Below, piece by piece: positions 7,641 to 16,655 of a stretch of DNA of 64,000 bases. Every line of letters begins with the position of its first letter. Within the stretch, counting starts at the first letter, position 1. Below the pieces are notes generated by a model that had not been told where the DNA came from, did not search any database, and worked only from the letters and a program-made list of their open reading frames with translations. A program made the translations under genes and the position numbers. This stretch comes from an uncultured Lactobacillus sp. (GTDB lineage Bacteria; Bacillota; Bacilli; Lactobacillales; Lactobacillaceae), in NCBI RefSeq assembly GCF_948948975.1, contig NZ_CARBVX010000006.1, positions 36,324 to 100,323 of the forward strand, in the 5' to 3' direction.

Positions 7641-10241
7641 ATGGCTACCAATAAAGAAAAAATATATAAGTATATTCAAAAACAGTTTTTAAAAGATCAA
7701 GAAGATGGTGATGATAAAGGAGTCGATACTGAAGAAATCGTAGATTATTTGAATATTAAGCGATCAAATGCGAGTGCCTTACTTAATCAATTAGTAAAAG
7801 AGAATTTACTTGAAAAAACGACTACCAGACCAGTTCATTATCATTTATCATATAAAATTTGTCATAATGCTTTTGATGATGTAGTTGGAAGTAACAATAG
7901 CTTAGCCGAATCTATCAGGCAAGCAAAAGCTGCAATAAACTTTCCTGGCGGAGCGTTGCCAATTCACATTGTGGCAACACCTGGTAGTGGAACTACTTAT
8001 TTTTCTAAGATAATTATCAAATACGCAAAAGATCAGAAAATAATTCCTGCAGATGCTACCTATCATGAAATAAATTGTCTTTTACTAGAGGATAAACCAC
8101 AGCAGTTGAATGAAGAATTATTTGGTAAAGATGATAATATTGGTCTCCTTCAAAGATATAAAAATAGCGTTGTGATAATTAATCACTATGAAAAATTGGA
8201 TTCGGCTCAAATATATAGAATTAATCACATTTTAGATGAGTATAAGAATCAAAATAATAATTTGATAATTTTATCTACTGTACCTACAAACGAAAATAAA
8301 ATAAATATTCCAATTCAAATTAAACTGCCCCTATTCAATGAAAGACCTTTATCGGAAAAATTGACAATCATTGAAATGATGTTTGAAAAGCAAGCTAAAA
8401 ATTCAGGTAAGCCAATTATTGTAGGTTCAGATTTAGTTTTAGGACTTGCTAAACATGTGTATGATCGTGGTTTTAAATCTTTAAGTAAACTAATTACTCT
8501 TGCAAGTGCAAAAGCATATTTAAGATCACTAGATAATAATGAATCTTCCATAAATATTAATCATGGAGATTTGCCAGATACTTTTGTCTTTAATAAAACT
8601 TTAGATGTTAAAGATTTCCAAGAAGCTGAAGAATTAATTAATAATCGTGAGAGATTCATTTTCAAAGGTAATATTAAAGAGAATACTAACGATATAGAAC
8701 GTAGATATGAAGAAAAATTATATAAGACACTAAATAATAAATATCAAAACTTATCACAAGAAGGATTAAGTCCAGAAAAAATTCAAAGAATTGTATTTAC
8801 TAGAGTAGAAAAGCTTTTCAATGAATACGGATTTAAGAGAAGGGCAGATAATAATCCAAGAAATGCTGAAACTTTGCAAGAACTGAGTAAAATTGTTCCT
8901 CAAAATATAATTAACCTAACCAGTAAATTTTTAACTAAGGCATCTAAAAAGTTAGACCGAAAATTTAATCATAGTATTTTTTATGGTTTGTGTTTACACA
9001 TTAATTCAGTAATTAATTTAGGAACTAGTAGTCATCAAGAGATATCTGATCTAAAAATTATAAAAATTCGAGAGACGTATCCTAAAGAATATGATCTAAC
9101 GCATGCTTTTGCAGCACAATTAAACGAATATTTACATTACTCTTTTGATGAGGAACAAATAATTAATTTGCTAATGTTTCTAATTGAGCCTAAACAGACT
9201 AAGGAACATCCAGTTGTACTATATGCAATGCATGGAAAAGGCGCAGCACATTGTTTAAGTGAGGTTACAAATAAACTAAATGATACATATAATTCTTTTG
9301 CCTATGATATGCAATTAAACAAGAGTCTGGATGAAGTTTATAGCGAATTACGGTCTTTGGTTCTAAAAATTAATCGTGGACAAGGGATTATTGTGATATA
9401 TGATATGGGGTCATTTAAAGATATTTTTAATAGGATAATCGATGAGACCAACATTCCAATTCGTTTGATAAATATTCCTATTACCTTGGTAGGACTTGAA
9501 GTGACGCGACGGGCTTTAAATGCAACAAATATTGATGATATTTATCATGATGTATTGTCTAATTTGCAAACTTGGAATAACAATACCGCTAATAATAAAC
9601 AGAATATGATTATTACCTTATGTCACACAGGTGAAGGTGGAGCTGTTCAACTAAAGGATTATATTGAACAATATTCTCATTTACAGTTTGTAGTTAAAGC
9701 GATGAGTATATCTGATAGGGATGTATTAGCTAAGAACGTACAAGATCTGAGAAAAATCTACAACATTAGATCATTTATTGGAACTTATAACCCAAATTTA
9801 TTTGGGATTCCATTTATATCTATTACCAAAGTGTTTGAAAATAGTCATAAAGATCTAGATAAAATTTTAAGTTTTATTCCCGTTCATTCTAATTCATCTA
9901 CATACGATAGAATTTATGATTATTACAATGAAGAACTTAAATATACACCGGTAGATAAATTAAAGGAAACTATGCCACAAGTTTTGGATTCTTTGAATGA
10001 ACAATACGAGCTAAATGAGGATCAACGTATTGGAGTATTTACTCATATTGTTGGAATTATTGAAAATGCTCTCTCAGGCAAACCTAGACAACAGATAGAT
10101 ATAAATGTTCAAAAAATGCGAGCACTAGAGTCAGATTTTGCATATTTAGAAAAGGTACTTGCACCGGTGGAGAAAAAATTTAATATGGTTTTCAATAATA
10201 GTGATTTATATACTATTGCTGCTATATTGAAAAAATTATAG
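7641..10241 (+). CDS. LevR/ManR-like PRD transcriptional regulator with a degenerate AAA+ domain
   Basis: An 866-residue modular PTS-controlled regulator. Order: HTH (about 5-70), AAA+ domain (80-300), PRD1 (about 415-520, His453), IIA-Man-like domain (about 522-640, His531 in AMHGKG), IIB-Gat-like domain (about 655-735, Cys661 in CHTGEGGA) and PRD2 (about 775-866, His802). Relatives such as LevR are sigma-54 activators, but here Walker A reads ATPGSGTT (Lys replaced by Thr118), the Walker B region is VVIINHYEKL without the Asp-Glu pair, and the GAFTGA loop is replaced by sequence around DNIGLL. It probably binds DNA and responds to PTS phosphorylation without ATPase activity. Likely target: the adjacent PTS operon. 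Confidence 0.85.
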   Translation: MATNKEKIYKYIQKQFLKDQEDGDDKGVDTEEIVDYLNIKRSNASALLNQLVKENLLEKTTTRPVHYHLSYKICHNAFDDVVGSNNSLAESIRQAKAAINFPGGALPIHIVATPGSGTTYFSKIIIKYAKDQKIIPADATYHEINCLLLEDKPQQLNEELFGKDDNIGLLQRYKNSVVIINHYEKLDSAQIYRINHILDEYKNQNNNLIILSTVPTNENKINIPIQIKLPLFNERPLSEKLTIIEMMFEKQAKNSGKPIIVGSDLVLGLAKHVYDRGFKSLSKLITLASAKAYLRSLDNNESSININHGDLPDTFVFNKTLDVKDFQEAEELINNRERFIFKGNIKENTNDIERRYEEKLYKTLNNKYQNLSQEGLSPEKIQRIVFTRVEKLFNEYGFKRRADNNPRNAETLQELSKIVPQNIINLTSKFLTKASKKLDRKFNHSIFYGLCLHINSVINLGTSSHQEISDLKIIKIRETYPKEYDLTHAFAAQLNEYLHYSFDEEQIINLLMFLIEPKQTKEHPVVLYAMHGKGAAHCLSEVTNKLNDTYNSFAYDMQLNKSLDEVYSELRSLVLKINRGQGIIVIYDMGSFKDIFNRIIDETNIPIRLINIPITLVGLEVTRRALNATNIDDIYHDVLSNLQTWNNNTANNKQNMIITLCHTGEGGAVQLKDYIEQYSHLQFVVKAMSISDRDVLAKNVQDLRKIYNIRSFIGTYNPNLFGIPFISITKVFENSHKDLDKILSFIPVHSNSSTYDRIYDYYNEELKYTPVDKLKETMPQVLDSLNEQYELNEDQRIGVFTHIVGIIENALSGKPRQQIDINVQKMRALESDFAYLEKVLAPVEKKFNMVFNNSDLYTIAAILKKL

Positions 10242-10245
10242 AAAG

Positions 10246-10292
10246 AAAAAAGATAGCTTATTCAACATGATGTTGATTGAACTATCTTTTTT
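10246..10292. terminator. Bidirectional terminator between the PRD regulator and the DUF3284 gene
   Basis: A long imperfect stem: AAAAAAGATAG on the left pairs with CTATCTTTTTT on the right, with an inner TTCAACA/TGTTGA pairing. The last codons of the convergent gene lie inside it. Confidence 0.8.
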
Positions 10293-10713
10293 CTTTGAAT
10301 TTTTGTACACCATTAGCTAACTTATTAAGTTCTTCTTGTGCACTTCTGTGATACATAAAATCATAAAATAAATTAGCTAGTTTATTATGTTGCTCAGGAT
10401 CATAAGTTTGAATATCTTCAGTTAAAGTGATTTTACAACCCTTATTTGTATCCTTAGTTGCATAATCAGCAGTAACCACTTCTCCTAAACTAGTAAAAGT
10501 TGCAGAATAGATCTTATTACGCTCGAATTTGTTGATAACAACTTTAGTGTTTATAGTTCCATCTCTTCCCTTTAGAGCGTAGTGGGTTCCAGCTGCGATT
10601 TTTACATTTTTATTGTTATTTCGTGCTTTTTTGATTTCTTTAGTCAATGAATCCTCTATATAGTCAAAGAAATCATTAGCTGAAAAATCAAATGTTCTAA
10701 TAATTTTCACCAT
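10282..10713 (-). CDS. DUF3284-like protein
   Basis: A 143-residue soluble protein starting MVKIIRTFDFSANDFFDYIED. This resembles DUF3284 proteins, which are commonly found beside beta-glucoside PTS genes in lactobacilli; the fold is reminiscent of small lipid or ligand-binding START-like proteins, but no activity is established. The frame is open to a TTG at 10755, but the ATG at 10713 matches the family start. No clear Shine-Dalgarno precedes it, and a TATACT lies only 7 nt upstream of the ATG, so the transcript may be leaderless or nearly so. It is divergent from the PTS operon. Confidence 0.7.
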   Translation of the reverse strand: MVKIIRTFDFSANDFFDYIEDSLTKEIKKARNNNKNVKIAAGTHYALKGRDGTINTKVVINKFERNKIYSATFTSLGEVVTADYATKDTNKGCKITLTEDIQTYDPEQHNKLANLFYDFMYHRSAQEELNKLANGVQKFKEKR

Positions 10714-10800
10714 ACTTAAAGTATAAGCGGAAATATAAAAAATAAAAGAACACAAAAAAATTTGGAAATGATTAAAAAATATAAACAGAAAAATGTTGGC

Positions 10801-10967
10801 TATACACTAATCGAAAAAATCAAAACTATAAATATACACTATTTACTAAATAAGTTTTGAAAAGTGATTAGTGTATATTTTAGCTATTTAAAAGTTAAAA
10901 ATAATAGTTTCCTGTATACACAAAATTTTTTTGCTAATTTGTGTATATTATGAAAGCGCTTTATTAT
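10801..10967 (+). promoter_or_regulatory. Control region of the beta-glucoside PTS operon: repeated TATACAC elements, cre, promoter
   Basis: TATACACTAATC (10801-10812) and its exact inverse GATTAGTGTATA (10866-10877) flank another TATACACTA (10833-10841). A second inverted pair, TGTATACACAAA (10913-10924) and AATTTGTGTATA (10937-10948), abuts the promoter. A promoter TTGTGT-N17-TATTAT can be drawn at 10939-10967, with a cre site ATGAAAGCGCTTTAT (10950-10964) inside the spacer and -10. The layout suggests one specific regulator binding several sites plus CcpA repression by steric block. No sigma-54 type -24/-12 promoter is visible. Confidence 0.6.
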
Positions 10968-11000
10968 AAAACTGTAAGTTAAATAGAGGAGAGATAAAAG

Positions 11001-11339
11001 ATGGAAGCAGTAAATTCAAAAGCTGAAGACATCGCAATGGCTATTATCGCAAATTCAGGTGATGGAAGATCAAAAGCTTTTAATGCGTTGACTGAAGCTG
11101 AAAATGGAAACTTTGATAAAGCGGAACAACTAATTAAGGAATCAAGTGAAGCAATTGGTAAAGCACACGATGTGCAAACTCAAATGCTAATTGATGAAGC
11201 AAACGGAAAAAAGACTGAGTTCAGTATTTTAACTATCCATGCTCAAGATCACTTTATGACAAGTTTATTAGCAAATGATTTGATTAAACACATGATTAAA
11301 ATGCAAGAAGAAATTAATAGCTTAAAGGAGGAAAAATAA
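11001..11339 (+). CDS. celC: PTS lactose/cellobiose-type IIA protein
   Basis: A 112-residue IIA. The phosphoacceptor is His80 in LTIHAQDHFMTS, with Asp83 as the trimer metal ligand, as in lactose/cellobiose IIA proteins. It receives phosphate from HPr and passes it to the IIB encoded next. The ATG follows GAGGAGAGATAAAAG. It is the first gene of the operon IIA-IIB-IIC-bgl; the next gene starts 2 nt after its stop. Expression should follow the upstream TATACAC elements and cre site. Confidence 0.92.
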   Translation: MEAVNSKAEDIAMAIIANSGDGRSKAFNALTEAENGNFDKAEQLIKESSEAIGKAHDVQTQMLIDEANGKKTEFSILTIHAQDHFMTSLLANDLIKHMIKMQEEINSLKEEK

Positions 11340-11341
11340 TT

Positions 11342-11653
11342 ATGAAATACAATATTTTACTTTTATGTGCAGGTGGTATGTCAACAAGTATCTTAATGAA
11401 AAAGTTAGATAAATACGCTTCAGAGAATCATATTGATGTAAATATTAAAGCAACTGGTTTATCTTCAGATTCTTATGTCGAAGAGGCTAAAAATTTTGAT
11501 GTGATTCTAATGGGACCACAAGTATCCTACAGAATTGATGAAGTTAGAAAAGCAACGCAGATGCCAGTAGAAGCAATTCCTCCTACAGATTATGCGTTAG
11601 GAAATGCAAAAAAGATTTTTGCAATAGCTAAAAAACTTGAGGATGAGAAGTAG
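11342..11653 (+). CDS. celA: PTS cellobiose-type IIB protein
   Basis: A 103-residue IIB with catalytic Cys9 in KYNILLLCAGGMSTSIL, and the LMGPQVSYRIDE block typical of the family. It transfers phosphate from IIA to the sugar entering through IIC. AAAGGAGGAAAAATAATT provides the ribosome binding site within the end of the IIA gene, so the two are probably translationally coupled. It is a paralogue of the orphan IIB at 7210. Confidence 0.92.
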   Translation: MKYNILLLCAGGMSTSILMKKLDKYASENHIDVNIKATGLSSDSYVEEAKNFDVILMGPQVSYRIDEVRKATQMPVEAIPPTDYALGNAKKIFAIAKKLEDEK

Positions 11654-11676
11654 ATGTCACTCATAGGAGGAGAAAA

Positions 11677-13014
11677 ATGGATAAGCTTTTTAATAGTAAA
11701 TTCATGCAGACCCTACAGAAGTGGGGACAAGATTTAGGAAAAAATAAATTTGTTTCTTCACTTCAATCAGGAATGATGGCATTAATGGGAGTTTTAATGG
11801 TGGGAGCCATTTTCCAAATTATTCAAAGTGTATTGGGACCATCAATGCTGAAGGCCATATCAGCAACTAGCCCATGGTATGCATATTTAAATATCCCATA
11901 TCAATTCACGATGAATTCTATTGCTTTATGGGTAGTGGCATTAATGTCCTTCCAATATGCACGAAAATTAGATTTAACAAGTCCCTTAATTTCAATGCTT
12001 GATGCATTGGTAGTATTTATGGCAGTATGTGCACCAATTTCTACTGATAAAGCAGGTGTTATAAGTTTGAATTCAACCTATTTATCGGCTCAAGGGATGT
12101 TTATCGGATTTTTAGTAGTTTTTGTAGTGATTCAAATTGAACATTTTTGTTACACCAAAAATATAAGAATAAAAATGCCAGACGTTGTCCCACAATTTTT
12201 ACAAGATGGTTTTGCAGCTATTATTCCTTTACTGATTGAATTAGTAGTATTTCTGGCAGTTCACATTATTGTTGTATCTGTAACAGCTGGAAAATATACT
12301 TTAGCTTCTGGTTTTATGGCATTAATTTCTACACCATTAAATGCTTTAGTATCAACTCCTGGTATGTTTGTATTAGTCTTTATAGCCTTACTTTTATGGA
12401 CATTTGGTATTCATGGTTCTCTAATAGTAGGTTCAATATTAATGCCAATCACTATTCAAGCAATTGGTGTGAACGCTGCTCTTCATGCTTCAGGCAAAGC
12501 CTTACAATTTAATGCTGTATTTTTGATGAATGCTATGTCAGTTGTAGGTGGTACTGGTAACACATTCCCACTCGTATTAATGGGATTAAAAGCAAAATCT
12601 AAACAAATTAAAGCCGTATCAAAGGTCTCATTAATTCCAGGATGGTTTAACATTAATGAACCTGTTACATTTGGTATGCCAATTATGTATAACCCAATAT
12701 TAGCAATTCCATACATTTTGAACGTAATGGTAGTAATGATATTAACTCTAATTGGTTATAAGATCGGATTACTAGTTCCTGCATGGATTCCAGTTATTGC
12801 TAACTTACCAATTGGATTTATGGATTTCTTACAAACATTATCTTGGAAGAATATTGTGTGGGACTATCTAATGATTATTCCATCAGCTCTAATTTGGTTC
12901 CCATTCTTTAAAGTTTATGACAAACAGCTTTATGCACAAGAACAACAAAAGGCTAAAGAAGAGCAAGAAGAATCAGATGAAGAAACTGCCGATAGTTCAA
13001 CTACTATGGCTTAA
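11677..13014 (+). CDS. celB: PTS cellobiose/beta-glucoside-type IIC permease
   Basis: A 445-residue integral membrane IIC with about ten hydrophobic segments. Characteristic blocks include TFGIHGSLIVGSILMPI and IPGWFNINEPVTFGMPIMYNP, the latter carrying the conserved NEP sequence involved in sugar binding. The tail is a charged, glutamate-rich cytoplasmic end. It imports and phosphorylates a beta-glucoside such as cellobiose, gentiobiose or an aryl glucoside; the exact sugar is not readable. CATAGGAGGAGAAAA precedes the ATG. It lies between IIB and the phospho-beta-glucosidase that would cleave its product. Confidence 0.92.
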   Translation: MDKLFNSKFMQTLQKWGQDLGKNKFVSSLQSGMMALMGVLMVGAIFQIIQSVLGPSMLKAISATSPWYAYLNIPYQFTMNSIALWVVALMSFQYARKLDLTSPLISMLDALVVFMAVCAPISTDKAGVISLNSTYLSAQGMFIGFLVVFVVIQIEHFCYTKNIRIKMPDVVPQFLQDGFAAIIPLLIELVVFLAVHIIVVSVTAGKYTLASGFMALISTPLNALVSTPGMFVLVFIALLLWTFGIHGSLIVGSILMPITIQAIGVNAALHASGKALQFNAVFLMNAMSVVGGTGNTFPLVLMGLKAKSKQIKAVSKVSLIPGWFNINEPVTFGMPIMYNPILAIPYILNVMVVMILTLIGYKIGLLVPAWIPVIANLPIGFMDFLQTLSWKNIVWDYLMIIPSALIWFPFFKVYDKQLYAQEQQKAKEEQEESDEETADSSTTMA

Positions 13015-13030
13015 TAAAAGATGTATCTAA

Positions 13031-14518
<1,488 letters not shown>

Positions 14519-14530
14519 AATTAGATAGCA

Positions 14531-14568
14531 AAAAAGTCTTTAGAGTGAAAACTCTAAGGACTTTTTTT
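14531..14568 (+). terminator. Terminator of the beta-glucoside operon
   Basis: AGTCTTTAGAGT-GAAA-ACTCTAAGGACT stem-loop with a GAAA loop, followed by seven T residues. Confidence 0.9.
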
Positions 14569-14673
14569 GACCACTTAGAACTATAAAATGACCGCTTAGT
14601 TAATTTCACTAGATTTTAATCTTACATTCATGTTTAATATAATTATCGAAAATGAAACAAGGAAGTGAGAATT

Positions 14674-15132
14674 GTGAAAGTTAAGCTTGAACTTGATCCA
14701 GATCAGAAGGAAACAGAAATAACCATTCATGCTGGCAAGTTAACGCCTGAAATAGAAAGAATTTATCAACAACTTCAAATGGATTCAGATCATCCTGACC
14801 AAATTGAGGGAATGATGGACAACACTTCCTACTATTTAAGTATTAATGATATTTTGTTTTTTGAAACAGACGCTAAGCAAGTAATGGCGCACACGACTAG
14901 AGAAGCATATTTTGTTAAGTACAAATTATATGAATTAGAAAACTTATTAAGTGGACAGTTCATGCGGGTATCAAAATCGACAATTTTAAATTTAGATCAG
15001 ATTTATGCTATTACAAAATCGATCTCTAATTGTCAGATTAAATTTCATGATTCATATAAGACAGTCTATGTTTCTAGACGATATTATCGAGATTTAAATG
15101 ATAGATTAAAAGAGAGAAGGGCATTATCATGA
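14674..15132 (+). CDS. LytTR-domain DNA-binding regulator
   Basis: A roughly 152-residue protein whose C-terminal half is a LytTR DNA-binding domain (ILFFETDAKQVMAHT, FMRVSKSTILNLDQI, YVSRRYYRDLNDRL). There is no receiver domain. The N-terminal 50 residues are short and charged. An earlier GTG at 14665 is possible, but AAGGAAGTGAG sits at the right distance for the GTG at 14674. It overlaps the next gene by 4 nt, and that gene encodes a membrane protein. LytTR regulators paired with membrane partners (such as the streptococcal HdrRM and BrsRM systems) are held inactive by the partner, so this could be an envelope-responsive switch. Confidence 0.85.
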   Translation: MKVKLELDPDQKETEITIHAGKLTPEIERIYQQLQMDSDHPDQIEGMMDNTSYYLSINDILFFETDAKQVMAHTTREAYFVKYKLYELENLLSGQFMRVSKSTILNLDQIYAITKSISNCQIKFHDSYKTVYVSRRYYRDLNDRLKERRALS

Positions 15133-15887
15133 GAAAGGCCAGTTTTGGAAGGATTCTTTGGGGCTTAGGCTTGCTTGCAGCAGCCGCATTTTTAGTTTTA
15201 GATCAGCTGCATTTAATTCCAGTCGAATTAGGATTCTGGACAATTTTTTGGACTGTAGTATTTGTAGCGACATTAATTACTTCCCTAATTAATAGAAGTT
15301 TAGGCGGGACAATTTTTTCGATTGCATTTTTATTAATTATCTATGCAAAGCCCCTTCACATTGAAAGTATTGTTCCTTGGACAGTGCTTTTAGCAGCATT
15401 TTTGGTTTGGGGAGGTTTAAGATTAATCTTCAAAAAAAGTTGGAAGCCAACTGTAATTATTAATGGTGAAAAAATCAGTACTAATTGGTCTGACTTAAAG
15501 GCACCTCATAAATTTAAAGCTGAACATGTATTTTCTGATACAACAAGTTCAGATAATGGCGACAATATTGTAATTAGTGAAAAAATGTCTTCTACTTCAC
15601 GTTATGTTCATTCACAGCATTTAGAGACAGTAACGATAAATGTTTCAATGGGAGACGTTAATGTCTACCTTGATTCAGCAAAGCCAGCTGGGGATGAAGT
15701 TATTGCTAACGTGAATATGTCAATGGGAGATTTAACCTTCTACATTCCAACGTCTTGGCGGGTAGACAATCAATTAAATCAAGGATTCAATGATATTACT
15801 ATTGATGGGGATCAACCAGCAGAGGGACCAACTTTAGTGCTTCAAGGCCGCGCCAATATGGGAGATATTACTGTTAAGAGGGTTTAA
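15129..15887 (+). CDS. LiaF-like membrane protein
   Basis: A 252-residue protein. Four hydrophobic segments fill the first ~100 residues (around 10-25, 35-52, 55-75 and 80-97). The C-terminal part carries the repeated beta pattern VTINVSMGDVNVYL, NVNMSMGDLTFYIP and ANMGDITV typical of the LiaF/cell-wall-active antibiotic response family. LiaF proteins damp envelope-stress signalling in Bacillus. Here the partner is a LytTR regulator rather than a LiaSR two-component system. The start codon overlaps the regulator's stop region (ATGA arrangement), so the two are coupled. Confidence 0.8.
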   Translation: MRKASFGRILWGLGLLAAAAFLVLDQLHLIPVELGFWTIFWTVVFVATLITSLINRSLGGTIFSIAFLLIIYAKPLHIESIVPWTVLLAAFLVWGGLRLIFKKSWKPTVIINGEKISTNWSDLKAPHKFKAEHVFSDTTSSDNGDNIVISEKMSSTSRYVHSQHLETVTINVSMGDVNVYLDSAKPAGDEVIANVNMSMGDLTFYIPTSWRVDNQLNQGFNDITIDGDQPAEGPTLVLQGRANMGDITVKRV

Positions 15888-15904
15888 AATATCCTTGTTT
15901 CAAT

Positions 15905-15933
15905 TTGATGAGAAAATAAAAAAGAAGTAGAAT
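15905..15933 (+). promoter_or_regulatory. Promoter of antisense RNA copy 1
   Basis: TTGATG (15905-15910), 17-nt spacer, TAGAAT (15928-15933). It directs transcription into the hairpin-rich repeat at 15940. The second copy has a different but equally spaced promoter. Confidence 0.7.
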
Positions 15934-15939
15934 ATTTAT

Positions 15940-16068
15940 AGCATAAAAAAAGAGAGCTACTGGTAATAGCTCTCACAAAGCACAAGCCGCTAAAATGCGG
16001 TGGTAAAGATTGATAACAAACAAAAAAGTCGCTAGCAACTCAGCCAAAAGTTATCAAGCGGCTTTTTA
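15940..16068 (+). ncRNA. Putative type I antitoxin RNA, copy 1
   Basis: A roughly 130-nt transcription unit with no plausible ORF. It contains hairpin GAGAGCTA/TAGCTCTC (15951-15973), a small CCGC/GCGG hairpin near 15990, and an intrinsic terminator AGTCGCT/AGCGGCT plus T run (16027-16067). It is about 90% identical to 16210-16338, 270 nt away. Read on the minus strand, the first hairpin is itself a terminator (TTTTTTT after it). So a convergent minus-strand transcript would overlap this RNA at their 3' ends, as in Bacillus TxpA/RatA and BsrG/SR4. The convergent ORF is truncated in this copy. Confidence 0.6.
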
Positions 16069-16075
16069 GTTTGCT

Positions 16076-16180
16076 CTATTTTTTCTTCCACAAGTCGTGG
16101 ATAGACTTTATTAGTCTTTTTACAGCTTGCGCCAACTTGTTTGTATCGTTTACTAGTTTTATTAAAGCTAGAAATTGAAC
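16076..16180 (-). pseudogene. Truncated remnant of the holin-like toxin ORF, copy 1
   Basis: In the frame of the intact toxin at 16346, this copy retains the C-terminal ~30 residues (ALIKLVNDTNKLAQAVKR, then LIKSIHDLWKKK). Immediately upstream, an in-frame TAA and unrelated sequence (the promoter of the second antitoxin RNA) replace the hydrophobic N-terminal half, and no start codon or Shine-Dalgarno remains. It differs from the intact copy at four residues, T/A, N/D, S/P and K/R. Confidence 0.55.
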
Positions 16181-16203
16181 TTATAAATGTAATGCTGTAA
16201 ACT
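16175..16203 (+). promoter_or_regulatory. Promoter of antisense RNA copy 2
   Basis: TTGAAC (16175-16180), 17-nt spacer, TAAACT (16198-16203), placed relative to the repeat as in copy 1. Confidence 0.7.
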
Positions 16204-16209
16204 ATGTAT

Positions 16210-16338
16210 AGCATGAAAAAAGAGAGCTACTGGTAATAGCTCTCACAAAGCACAAGCCGCTAAAAGTGCGGTGGCAAATATTGATGCAAACAAAAAAGTC
16301 GCTAGCAACTCAGCCAAAAGTTATTGAGCGGCTTTTTC
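16210..16338 (+). ncRNA. Putative type I antitoxin RNA, copy 2
   Basis: Second copy of the hairpin-rich unit: GAGAGCTA/TAGCTCTC hairpin at 16221-16243, a CCGC/GCGG hairpin, and terminator AGTCGCT/AGCGGCT with T run at 16297-16337. It faces the intact holin-like ORF on the minus strand. The minus-strand terminator formed by the first hairpin (TTTTTT at 16215-16220 read in reverse) predicts a 3' overlap of about 120 nt between the two RNAs. Terminator, promoter and the two hairpins are direct sequence observations; the antitoxin role is inference. Confidence 0.6.
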
Positions 16339-16345
16339 ATTTGCT

Positions 16346-16498
16346 CTATTTTCTCTTCCACAAATCGTGGATAGGCTTTATCAGTCTTTTTACAGCTTGC
16401 GCCAACTTGTCTGCATCGTTTACTAGTTTTATTAAAGCTAGAACAACACAATCCAAGAGACCAATAAAGGTAAGGACAGCACCAAAAAAGGCTGTCAT
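16346..16498 (-). CDS. Small holin-like hydrophobic peptide, putative type I toxin
   Basis: A 50-residue peptide from ATG 16498: a hydrophobic segment (MTAFFGAVLTFIGLLDCVV, then LALI) followed by a basic amphipathic tail ending KPIHDLWKRK. The segment aligns in pattern with BsrG/TxpA-type 'holin-like' toxins (TL..M..F....L spacing). The frame is open upstream to 16537. A strong AAGGGAGGT lies at 16508-16516, about 12 nt before the ATG, which is longer than usual, so translation may be weak or the real start may differ. It is opposed by the antisense RNA at 16210. If real, it would insert in the membrane and be silenced by that RNA. Confidence 0.5.
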   Translation of the reverse strand: MTAFFGAVLTFIGLLDCVVLALIKLVNDADKLAQAVKRLIKPIHDLWKRK

Positions 16499-16655
16499 AA
16501 AGCAAAGTGTACCTCCCTTCAGTAAGACTCTGAACAACAGTTATTACACCATTGGCATCATCCCCTCAAGCAAAAGTACTACCGTATATTTAACTTTTTG
16601 TGCTTGTTTAATTTTATCAAAAAATTACCAAAATTAATCTACATTTATGAGTAAA

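Noticed and set aside
8315..8551. Minus-strand and alternative-frame ORFs of 60-95 codons inside mutL, groEL, alaS, pepQ and other long genes
   Set aside because: They are out-of-frame shadows of well supported genes, without ribosome binding sites or recognisable domains.
10795..11000. Possible sigma-54 promoter for the PTS operon
   Set aside because: No TGGC-N10-TTGC type -24/-12 pair is visible, and the candidate activator lacks GAFTGA and Walker residues.
16302..16505. 67-codon minus-strand frame with TTG start at ideal distance from AAGGGAGGT, and its 60-codon counterpart at 16032-16214
   Set aside because: Its composition (Cys/Lys/Ser-rich, no coherent hydrophobic segment after the first part) is unlike known small toxins, and the two copies differ at more residues in this frame than in the 50-aa holin-like frame. 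It remains a weak alternative because the start spacing is better.
16266..16637. 123-codon plus-strand ORF through the second toxin repeat
   Set aside because: It is antisense to the holin-like ORF and runs through the terminator and hairpins. It has no Shine-Dalgarno and is explained by the repeat structure.
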